From positions 24,347,324-24,411,323 of the forward strand of contig OZ024733.1 of the NCBI GenBank assembly GCA_964016875.1: DNA of 64,000 bases, given 5' to 3'. Below are positions 22,102 to 30,219 of the stretch, piece after piece (positions within the stretch are counted from its first letter, which is position 1; every line of letters starts with the position of its first letter). Origin of the DNA: Fallopia convolvulus (taxonomy: Eukaryota; Streptophyta; Magnoliopsida; Caryophyllales; Polygonaceae). Under the pieces are notes generated by a model. That model worked only from the letters and a program-made list of their open reading frames with translations. It did not search any database and was not told the DNA's origin. Made by a program: the position numbers and the translations under genes.

Positions 22102-25100
22102 ATGGGAAAGAAAAAGAAAGGGGATTCTCCTTCCCCCACAAGAGATCCAACTAAGTATTTGAAGGATGATGCTAATGGTGGGAAAATGAAAGCGCCTAAG
22201 CCACCAAAGAAAAAGTCCAAAGCCACGAAGGTGGTGGCGGATCCGATGGCTCCCATGGTGTCCGAGGCTAATGAAACTACAAATGAGGTGGTTGACTCTC
22301 TAAACAAGGATGTGAATGAAGAAGAAGTGGCTGTCCACTCCCGAGATGATTTGTCCGACAAAGAAGAAGACGAGTCGGAGGTGTCCTTGGCCATCGCCGA
22401 GGGCACTAACCTAGCGGCGCCGCCACCTACCACCGGCGCCAATGTTGACCTAGCCGCCATTGATGGGCAGTCCAAGCATGGTAATAATGATGGCATGGGG
22501 AATCATGAGTCACAACAACTCCCCATGGCTGGAATTGATGATGTGCATGGAGTCACGCCCGCATTTAATGCGGCATTGCTTCCCGAGGCAGGCGCGCGCC
22601 CGCACGCTGAGGAGTCCAACGAGCGCGCCATTGATGCGCCTCGGCACACGTCTGGCACGAACAAAGGCAAGTCCAACGCCGAGAACCCTGGGCACGTTGG
22701 CACGAGTGCGGCTGGGGCGAAAGCTAACGCCAAGTCCTACGCCGACGCTGCGAAGAACACCGGACCACGTCCGAATGCTTGGGCGACTAAGTCCAAAAAA
22801 AATTTCATGAACTCGGGCCTTGGAGGTAAACTCAATTTCAAACCTCCTACTTCCAAGCGTTTTTCTATCAAGCTCTCCGATGGCCTCTCGCACCAAGCCG
22901 TGTGGGGGTGGGCGCTCCTCGGGCAATATGTCGGGTTCTACCCCGGGCATTTCATGATCAATGAAATGATGAGATCATGGGGTGTTAAATCCCGTTATCG
23001 TGTTGAAGAGGATTGGTTGATATTTCAATTTGAATCCGAGGAGGACCAAGCCAAAGTATTGCAAGGGGGCCCTTATTTCATCCATGGCAAGCCAATGATC
23101 TTGAAGAACATCCCCGACAAGTTCGCCTTCAATAGGCGTGATGTTGCTACTATTCCATTATGGGTCCGAGTGTATGGCCTCTCTCAAAAATTTTGGACCC
23201 CGGAAATCCTTGGGGACCTTGCATCCTACATCGGCAAGCCGCTCTACTTGGACATCGTCACCGATGGATGCAAGCGTGGTTCATATGCTCGAATCTTGAC
23301 CGAAATCAACTTTGCCGAGGAGATCACAAGGGATGTAAGTATTGATTTTGATGATGGTGATTCTATTGATGTGAATTTTCTTGTGGAAAATGAGCCCTTG
23401 TATTGCAAGGAGTGTTGTGCTTTTGGACATGGTTTTGTAGATTGTCCTTTGAAGGAAAAGAGGAAGGCCGTTGGTGTTAATGCTCGGAAAATTTCCAAGG
23501 ACTCGAAGGGCAATGCTCGGAGAGGTTCTAAGCCAGCCGGGGATGGTGGCTCCTTGGAAGCCAACGGCAAGAAGGGGTCGCCTCCGAATGACTCCGTCGT
23601 GAAGGATCCAATGCCCCCACAATCTAGCACGCCTTCCAAAAACGGTGGGCCAAGGGACAAGGACACCTCCAAACATGTGAGCGGGAATGGGAAACAAAAG
23701 AAGGCTAACACTTCAAAGCCGAAACCAAATGGGGATGGGAATAAAACATGGGTCTTGAGGGAGCCACAAGATAACCAAACACAACCTTCGGTCCAAACCT
23801 CCAAAGATAATGAGGTGGACCTTGAAAGTGAGGGGTTTACATCATGTGGGGATGAGTGTGACTCGTACAACCGAGAGAGTGATAATGAGAGCAACCTCGA
23901 GGTGTCCGATGTTCCCGAAGCCTACTCGTCGGAAGAGGGTGATGCTAGTGTGGAGGGAGATGATGAAGTCTCGGTCAACTACGCCGAGGATGGAAGAGGA
24001 GGCGACTCAAGTGATCAAAGTGAAGATGAGACCCCCTTTGAGGATGTGCTTTCGAGGTCTCAAGTGAAGAAGGCGAAAACCAAGGCCAAGGCCGAGGCTC
24101 TTGCTAAAGAAAAAGGCAAGACAAGGACCATGGTGATGTCCCTACCGGCCGCGAATACATGGTCCAACAATCAAAGATCTCTCCGAAGCACAACAAGAAC
24201 CGAGAAAAACAATGCCCACGGGGCAAATAAGATCATCGCATGGAACATCCAAGGGCTTGGCCAAGCCCGGAAACAAAATGGCATGCGAGGTTTGATTAAT
24301 GATTTTGAGGCTAAGGTATGTGGCATCTTTGAAACTAAGTGCAAAGATTGGGATCTTGTTGATTTGGCGCGCCGTGTGTCCCCGGGATGGGAGTTTGCTT
24401 CGAATTTCCATCTCCATGCTAGTGCTCGTATTTTTGGGGTTTGGGACCCTAATTTTGTTGATGTTGACCTTCTTACTATGTCTTCTCAACATATTGGGTG
24501 TCTTGTTACTTGCAAAATTACTAAGCAAATTTTTGGAGTTTGTTTTATCTATGGTCTTCATAGTGTGGTGGCGCGCCGGCCTCTTTGGGAGCATGTTGAT
24601 GGGCTCTTTACGGCTCATGGGATTCCTTGGATCGTGCTCGGAGATTTTAATTGTGTCATGGCTGAGGAAGAAAGGATAGGAGGTGAGAGAGTCACCATGT
24701 ATGAGTGCAAGGATATGCTTGAAGCTTGTCGGAAGCATGGACTTGCGGATGCCCCGAGCACTAGTGCCAACAATTTCACATGGACCAATGGCACGAAGTG
24801 GAGCAAAATTGACCGTGTCTTGGTAAATCCCTCTTGGTTCAATTCTGATTTTTATTGTCAATCTAACTTCCCGGACATGTGGGATTTCTCGGACCACAAG
24901 CCGGCCCTTGTGTCTATGCGTAGGGTCTCCAGAAATGGCAAGAAGATGTTCAAATTTTACAACATGTGGGCTGATCATCCGAGGTTCAAGGAGTTGATTC
25001 GGGAGAAGTGGGTGTCACAACACCGTGGCACCTACAAATTCCGTCTCTCAAAGCTCCTCCTTGGTTTGAAAGGCCCCTTGAAGGAGCTCAACAAGGCCGA

Positions 25101-27567
25101 GTTTGGTCACATTTCTTCTAGGGCTCGCGAGGCCAACCTCGCTTTCTCTTCGGCCCTTGAAGAATGTCGACTTAACGTTGGCTCCATGGAAGCTAAGAGG
25201 AAAATGGAGGAAATGAAGCACCAAGCCAAGAGGCTCAATGAAGCCGAATCAAGCTTCCTCCGACAACAAGCTAAGGCGAAGTACATCCTCAAAAGTGATC
25301 GTGGTTCCAAGTACTTCCATGCCATGATGCGTGCCAACGGACGTCGGAACAACATTGCCTCCATTGCCAAAAATGATGGGGGCAATACCGAGTCTATGGA
25401 GGAGGTGGTGGCCGAGTTCGAGAGGTTTTTCAAGGGCCTCTTCGGCGCGCCCGCTGCGGTGACCTTGCCCGCACCGGGGGAATTTTGGAATGGGGCGCGC
25501 CTTGCGGCCGAGGATGGGGCGCGCCTCGTTGCGCCGGTGTCTAACGCCGAGATCAAGGATGCTCTTTGGGCCATGGGGGACGACAAGGCCCCCGGTCCGG
25601 ATGGCTTCAACGCCAAGTTCTTCAAAGCTTCTTGGGACACCACCGGTCCCGAGGTGTGTGCGGCGGTGAAGGAGTTTTTCTCAAATGGGAAACTACTTCG
25701 GCAACTCAACCACTCCATCATTTCACTCATACCCAAAGTTGAGACCCCGGTTCGTGTGGAGCACTTTAGACCGATCTCTTGTTGCAACGTGGTTTACAAA
25801 ATCATATCGAAGGTGATGACGACTAGATTTGGAGTTGGCCTCGACACCATCATTGATCCGGCCCAAAGCGCATTTGTGGAGGGGCGGTTGATGTCGGACA
25901 ACATTTTCCTTGTCCAAGAGCTTCTTCGGAGATACAACAAGACAAGAGACACGAGGAGATGCTTCCTCAACATCGATCTCGCCAAGGCCTATGATTCCAT
26001 CTCTTGGGATTTCCTACGGTTTGCACTCTCCCACCTTGGTTTCCCCTCGGTTTTCATCTCTTGGGTGATGGAGTGTGTGTCCACCGCCTCTTACTCTATC
26101 AAGATCAACAAGAGTGTCCATGGCTTCTTTCCCGGCAAAAGAGGACTCCGACAAGGTGATCCACTCTCCCCTTTCCTCTTTGTTATTTGCATGGAGCTTT
26201 TCTCCCGTTTGGTCAAAAAAGAAACCTCTAAACCCCCTTTTCATTTTCATCAAAATTGCGAGGCCCTTAAGCTTTCTCACTTGATTTTTGCCGATGACAT
26301 TGTCATGTTTTGTCGGGGGGATCTTGGGTCGGTTGGTACTCTTATGGGTTGTCTTGAGAGGTTCAAACACATGTCCGGGCTGAGTGTTAACATCGGGAAA
26401 TCTTCTATGTTCCTTGCCTCGGTGCCGGCCTCCGAAAGGGGTCCTTTATTTGCCGCCACCGGGTTCAAGGAGGGGGCCTTCCCTTTTCGTTACTTGGGTA
26501 TTCCTATTGCTCCTCACAAGCTCCGGGTTACGCAATATAAGCCTCTCCTTGACAAAGTTAGTGGATATTTAAATGCTTGGGCAAAAAAAAGCATATCCTT
26601 TGCCGGGCGTAGGGTGTTAATCATTTCGGTCCTACAAGGGGTTGAGGGGTTTTGGCTTTCTATCCTCCCGGTGCCTGACACGGTCATTAAAAACCTCATT
26701 TCCATTTGTCGCACCTTTCTTTGGCATAGGCCCCGGGTTAGGTGGGACAAAACTTGTGTGCCTCAGCGTGAGGGAGGGCTCGGGTTCCTTGATCTTGAGA
26801 GTTGGAATGTGGGTTTCATGGTGAAGCATTTTTACCATATACTCATTAGGAGAGATAGCATGTGGGTGAGATGGGTCCATAACCGATACCTTAATATTGC
26901 CGAGCCTCTTACTTGGACCACACATAAAAATGACTCGCCTTTGATCAAAGCCATCCTCAAGGCTAGGGAGAAGATTGTTGGGACCGAGAGAGGGGATATG
27001 AGTGTACGTGAGCTTCTGGATTCTTGGTGTGTGGATGGCCGCTTCAAAGCATCCAAAGCCTATGATGTTATTCGTCCCCGGATGCCAGTTGTGCCTTGGC
27101 ATAGGGTGGTGTGGGCCAAGCATAATACGCCCAAGCACTCTTTTATCCTTTGGCTTGCTACACTAGGGAAATTGTCCACCTATGATCGACTCATTTATCT
27201 TGATGTGGAGTCGGGTTGCCGCTTATGTGGGGCTGAGCTTGAGACACATGAGCATCTTTTCTTTGCTTGCCCATACTCACGGGGCATTTGGAGGGAGGTG
27301 CGGGCTCGCTTCATGATCACCACCGCCGCGCGCTCGATCCTGCGCGCCTTGGTTTGGATGCGTCGGCGCGCCCGTGGCCGTAGCTGCCTTGCCCGCGCGC
27401 GCGTCTTCGCCCTTTCCGCCACGGTCTACTACCTTTGGCACGCTAGGAATGCTTGCATTTTCGATGGGAACCTCATCCCCCGGGAGGTTGTAGTTAGATT
27501 GATTATTACTCATGTTTTTCGATTACTATATGACATTTATCCTGTGTGTATGGTGGAGCGTTTGTAG
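22102..27567 (+). CDS. LINE E5 fused ORF1-ORF2 polyprotein
   Basis: This is a 1821-residue frame with no internal stop. I place the start at MGKKKKGD because every ORF1 here begins MGKK, MGRK or MAKK; an in-frame ATG 15 codons upstream exists. Order: acidic motif AVHSRDDLSDKEEDE (about 75-90); DUF4283 (about 265-410); zinc knuckle CKECCAFGHGFVDC (about 434-447); acidic linker; APE endonuclease (about 710-935) with WNIQG, ETKCKDWD, LGDFN, WSKIDRVLV and SDHKP; RT (about 1150-1420) with LNIDLAKAYDSISW, GLRQGDPLSPF and FADD; zf-RVT (about 1670-1740) with CRLCGAELETHEHLF. At 24225-24231 the usual ATGA overlap is replaced by AATAA with one base fewer, which removes the ORF2 start and joins the frames. 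Every catalytic landmark I can check is present, so this copy could still be competent. Confidence 0.9.
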   Translation: MGKKKKGDSPSPTRDPTKYLKDDANGGKMKAPKPPKKKSKATKVVADPMAPMVSEANETTNEVVDSLNKDVNEEEVAVHSRDDLSDKEEDESEVSLAIAEGTNLAAPPPTTGANVDLAAIDGQSKHGNNDGMGNHESQQLPMAGIDDVHGVTPAFNAALLPEAGARPHAEESNERAIDAPRHTSGTNKGKSNAENPGHVGTSAAGAKANAKSYADAAKNTGPRPNAWATKSKKNFMNSGLGGKLNFKPPTSKRFSIKLSDGLSHQAVWGWALLGQYVGFYPGHFMINEMMRSWGVKSRYRVEEDWLIFQFESEEDQAKVLQGGPYFIHGKPMILKNIPDKFAFNRRDVATIPLWVRVYGLSQKFWTPEILGDLASYIGKPLYLDIVTDGCKRGSYARILTEINFAEEITRDVSIDFDDGDSIDVNFLVENEPLYCKECCAFGHGFVDCPLKEKRKAVGVNARKISKDSKGNARRGSKPAGDGGSLEANGKKGSPPNDSVVKDPMPPQSSTPSKNGGPRDKDTSKHVSGNGKQKKANTSKPKPNGDGNKTWVLREPQDNQTQPSVQTSKDNEVDLESEGFTSCGDECDSYNRESDNESNLEVSDVPEAYSSEEGDASVEGDDEVSVNYAEDGRGGDSSDQSEDETPFEDVLSRSQVKKAKTKAKAEALAKEKGKTRTMVMSLPAANTWSNNQRSLRSTTRTEKNNAHGANKIIAWNIQGLGQARKQNGMRGLINDFEAKVCGIFETKCKDWDLVDLARRVSPGWEFASNFHLHASARIFGVWDPNFVDVDLLTMSSQHIGCLVTCKITKQIFGVCFIYGLHSVVARRPLWEHVDGLFTAHGIPWIVLGDFNCVMAEEERIGGERVTMYECKDMLEACRKHGLADAPSTSANNFTWTNGTKWSKIDRVLVNPSWFNSDFYCQSNFPDMWDFSDHKPALVSMRRVSRNGKKMFKFYNMWADHPRFKELIREKWVSQHRGTYKFRLSKLLLGLKGPLKELNKAEFGHISSRAREANLAFSSALEECRLNVGSMEAKRKMEEMKHQAKRLNEAESSFLRQQAKAKYILKSDRGSKYFHAMMRANGRRNNIASIAKNDGGNTESMEEVVAEFERFFKGLFGAPAAVTLPAPGEFWNGARLAAEDGARLVAPVSNAEIKDALWAMGDDKAPGPDGFNAKFFKASWDTTGPEVCAAVKEFFSNGKLLRQLNHSIISLIPKVETPVRVEHFRPISCCNVVYKIISKVMTTRFGVGLDTIIDPAQSAFVEGRLMSDNIFLVQELLRRYNKTRDTRRCFLNIDLAKAYDSISWDFLRFALSHLGFPSVFISWVMECVSTASYSIKINKSVHGFFPGKRGLRQGDPLSPFLFVICMELFSRLVKKETSKPPFHFHQNCEALKLSHLIFADDIVMFCRGDLGSVGTLMGCLERFKHMSGLSVNIGKSSMFLASVPASERGPLFAATGFKEGAFPFRYLGIPIAPHKLRVTQYKPLLDKVSGYLNAWAKKSISFAGRRVLIISVLQGVEGFWLSILPVPDTVIKNLISICRTFLWHRPRVRWDKTCVPQREGGLGFLDLESWNVGFMVKHFYHILIRRDSMWVRWVHNRYLNIAEPLTWTTHKNDSPLIKAILKAREKIVGTERGDMSVRELLDSWCVDGRFKASKAYDVIRPRMPVVPWHRVVWAKHNTPKHSFILWLATLGKLSTYDRLIYLDVESGCRLCGAELETHEHLFFACPYSRGIWREVRARFMITTAARSILRALVWMRRRARGRSCLARARVFALSATVYYLWHARNACIFDGNLIPREVVVRLIITHVFRLLYDIYPVCMVERL

Positions 27568-27734
27568 TGCTCCTTGTTTTTGCGTAGTTTGGAGGGCTTG
27601 CATGCTTTCCTTTTGCGCTTGTCTTTGGCATAGTTAGGGAGGCCTGCGTGTCTGCCCTTTTATGCTTGTTTGTACTTGATTGTCTCCCCTTTTAAGGGGC
27701 ATATTTATACGAATTAACTTTTCAGCAAAAAAAA
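27568..27734 (+). other. E5 3' UTR hairpins and A-tail
   Basis: Hairpin 1 is at 27582-27618 (GCG...GCGC). Hairpin 2 at 27629-27664 pairs GCATA...GGG with CCC...TATGC. The terminal stem CCCCTTTTAAGGGG is at 27686-27699. The A-tail is at 27727-27734. Confidence 0.7.
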
Positions 27735-27750
27735 GAAAGAGTTAGCCACA
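27734..27750 (+). repeat. Target duplication AGAAAGAGTTAGCCACA (left of E6)
   Basis: It is repeated with a single change (AGAAATAGTTAGCCACA) at 33723-33739 after the E6 A-tail. Length (17 bp) and A-rich start fit target-primed LINE insertion. Confidence 0.85.
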
Positions 27751-28044
27751 AAGAGCTCTCAGTCAACAAACGCTCCCTTTTGGAGGCGACTTGAAGGGCG
27801 ATTTTCGGCGTACTCTTTCGTCACCTTTCTCACCTCTCCGGCGAGGGTGCTCCTCTCGAGCCCCTCGCTCATCGTTCGTGCTTGGTATCCTCTCGAGCCA
27901 AGTACCGGACAAGAGCTTCGTACGTGCCCTAGCCGCCTTCGCTCCGTGCCCTAGTTTGCCCTAATCGTGCCGAGCTTCGCCGTTTTGCCCTAATCTGTGG
28001 TGGATCTTCTTCATCATCGACTAGTGTTGTTATTACCGTGACTC

Positions 28045-30219
28045 ATGGCGAAAAAGAGAAAGGGATCTTCATCGCCGCCGCCTGTGGTGGAGAAAAACCC
28101 TACGAAATATCTCAAGGATTCGATCGAAGGAAAGTGCGCAGCCACCAAGGGAAGAAGCACCGCTGCGTCAAAAAACCCTAAGGCCATGGTCATGGCGGCG
28201 GGGAATGGTACGTCCAACCAGTTGGCTGTTATGGATGATGATGTGGACGTGAATGTTGTGAATGAAGAAACTGCGGTGCTATCAAAGAATGACCTATCGG
28301 ATGAAGAGCTTGAGACGGACTTCCCACCGCTGCCTGGGAGTGGCCAGAATTCTACGGCACTTGTGGTTCGAGATCCTGATGCGCGGTCCAATGCTGAGAC
28401 GCAATCGCAAACCCTAATCGCTGGTGCTGGTGCCATGGTGCCAGCGTCGCATGTCGCTGATGGTGCAATCGCACCAGGATCGCTAACGTCCGCTGGTGAG
28501 ATCGGGCAAGATCCGCAAGCTCCTGCTGTCGTGATCGTGCCAGGATCGCATGGTGCTGCTGATGCGGATCCGAAAACCTCAAAAGCGGATCCGAGAAATT
28601 CTAACGCGGATGATGCTGGTGCCAAGACTGATTCAAGGCGTGCCGAGGATCCGAAAAATCCTGGTGTGAAACCTGCGAGCCAAGGCCTGTCTTCGATCCC
28701 GATAGCACCGCCTACGGGCCACGTTGGCTCTCACAAGGATGCACCGAAGACATATGCTGGTGTGGCAGCCCGACATGGCCGTCTCGGCAATGATGCTTCA
28801 CGTCCGAATGCATGGGCGAACAGGTCAAAGAAAATTTTTATGAATGCTGGCTTGGGAGGTAAACTTACTTACACGCCTCCAACCTCAACACGTGTTTCAA
28901 TCAAAGTTTCAGAAGGCTTGTCTCATCAAGCGGTATGGGGTTGGTCGTTGCTTGGTCAGTATGTTGGTTTTTACCCGGGTCATTTCATGATCAATGAGAT
29001 GATAAGATCGTGGGGCGTGAAGGCAAGGTATAGGGAAGAAGAGGGCTGGCTGATCTTCCAATTTGAATCGGAAGAAGATCAAGCCAAAGTTTTGAGGGGA
29101 GGTCCTTATTTTATCTATGGCAAACCTATGATCTTAAAGCACGTGCCGGATAAGTTTGCTTTCAACAGAAGGGACATTTCTACGATCCCACTTTGGGTTC
29201 GTATTTATGGCCTTTCTCAAAAGTTTTGGACGTATGAGGTGATTGGCCGTGTTGCTTCTTTTGTTGGCAAGCCATTGTATGTCGATCCAGTGACTGATGG
29301 TAGAAAACGAGGCTCATATGCAAGAGTTCTTGTTGAGTTGAATTTTGGTGCACCAATTGTGAGAGAAGTTGGTGTTGATTTTGATGATGGGGATTCTGTT
29401 GATTGTTCTTTTCTGGTTGAGAATGAGCCGCTCTTTTGCAAGGGCAGTTGTGCTTTTGGGCATGATCTAGACGAATGCTCTTTTAAGGATAAGAAGGATG
29501 CCGTTGGTACAAATGCTAGAAAGAGTTCTAAGGTCTCGAAGAGCAATGTTCGGAGAGAAAGCAAGCCAGCCGGAGACGGTGGTACCTTAGACGCCAATGG
29601 CATGGTGGATCGGCCGCCTCTAATGACTCCATCGAAGGTTCCAATGCCTCCTAGAACCGGTGGGGCCTCTAACAATGAAGAACCAAAGAAGACGAGCACG
29701 TCGTTGAGTGTTGAGGAGATTGAGCAATCAAAAAGCTCATCTCCTTGTCCACAAAATGTGAGTGAAAATAATGGTGAGAGTGGGGATTTGAGTGACACTT
29801 GTAGTGAGGATGAATCACTTAATTCGGATGAGCCCTCCGCCTTTGAGGGTGATGAATCCGAAAGTGAAGGGGAAATACATAGTGAGGCCGAAAGTGAGAA
29901 TCATGAGAGTGAGAGTGTGAGTCCACTTGAGGTGTCTCGTTCTTCCGGAGTTTCTTCATCGGAAGAGGTTTCTAATAGTGTGGTTGGCGATGATGCAGTA
30001 CCGGTCAACTATGCCGGTGATGGAGGAGGAGGAGGCCGAAGTGGTGATGAGCCTCCTTTTGAGGATGTGATCTCGAAGTCTCATAAGAAGAAGGCAAAGC
30101 AAGCAGCGAAGCGTCAAATTGTGCAAGGTCTCAAAGCCAATCCGAAGTGGCCGACGAACAAAAGGGCTCTGAGGAGCACTTCGAGACTAGATAAAAACAA
30201 GGGCGTTCCGCCGTCATGA
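28045..30219 (+). CDS. LINE E6 ORF1, intact reading frame
   Basis: It is a 724-residue RNA-binding protein with an uninterrupted frame. The start MAKKRKGSSSP lies in a GACTCATGG context. Regions in order: basic N-terminus; acidic motif AVLSKNDLSDEELE (about 75-89); low-complexity Ala/Gly/Asp linker; GHVGSHKDAPKTYAGVA; NAGLGGKLTYTPPTS; DUF4283 (about 295-440, HQAVWGWSLLGQYVG to YARVLVELNF); zinc knuckle CKGSCAFGHDLDEC at about 465-478, where the second Cys is Ser so the first pair spacing is CX3C instead of CX2C; then a long Ser/Glu-rich tail. The knuckle change may weaken RNA binding even though the frame is open. The TGA stop overlaps the ORF2 ATG. Confidence 0.88.
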   Translation: MAKKRKGSSSPPPVVEKNPTKYLKDSIEGKCAATKGRSTAASKNPKAMVMAAGNGTSNQLAVMDDDVDVNVVNEETAVLSKNDLSDEELETDFPPLPGSGQNSTALVVRDPDARSNAETQSQTLIAGAGAMVPASHVADGAIAPGSLTSAGEIGQDPQAPAVVIVPGSHGAADADPKTSKADPRNSNADDAGAKTDSRRAEDPKNPGVKPASQGLSSIPIAPPTGHVGSHKDAPKTYAGVAARHGRLGNDASRPNAWANRSKKIFMNAGLGGKLTYTPPTSTRVSIKVSEGLSHQAVWGWSLLGQYVGFYPGHFMINEMIRSWGVKARYREEEGWLIFQFESEEDQAKVLRGGPYFIYGKPMILKHVPDKFAFNRRDISTIPLWVRIYGLSQKFWTYEVIGRVASFVGKPLYVDPVTDGRKRGSYARVLVELNFGAPIVREVGVDFDDGDSVDCSFLVENEPLFCKGSCAFGHDLDECSFKDKKDAVGTNARKSSKVSKSNVRRESKPAGDGGTLDANGMVDRPPLMTPSKVPMPPRTGGASNNEEPKKTSTSLSVEEIEQSKSSSPCPQNVSENNGESGDLSDTCSEDESLNSDEPSAFEGDESESEGEIHSEAESENHESESVSPLEVSRSSGVSSSEEVSNSVVGDDAVPVNYAGDGGGGGRSGDEPPFEDVISKSHKKKAKQAAKRQIVQGLKANPKWPTNKRALRSTSRLDKNKGVPPS
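30216..30219 (+). other. ATGA stop/start overlap of E6 ORF1 and ORF2
   Basis: TGA of ORF1 and ATG of ORF2 share these four bases. ORF2 then reads MKILSWNIQG, the start of the endonuclease fold. Confidence 0.75.

Larger units (their letters stand above)
21855..27734 (+). mobile_element. LINE E5: full-length copy with a single intact fused ORF
   Basis: The 5' end starts near AAGAGCTCTCAGTCGCTCCC. A GC-rich 5' UTR of about 250 bases leads to one uninterrupted ORF (22102-27567), a 160-base 3' UTR and an A-tail at 27727-27734. At about 5.9 kb it is complete for a plant L1. The left flank (CATACATAACAACGT) is not repeated after the tail, where AGAAAGAGTTAGCCACA and then E6 begin. Confidence 0.88.

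Noticed and set aside
27686..27699. Intrinsic (bacterial-type) terminator
   Set aside because: The stem is followed by ATATTTATACG rather than a T-run, and the context is a eukaryotic LINE 3' UTR.
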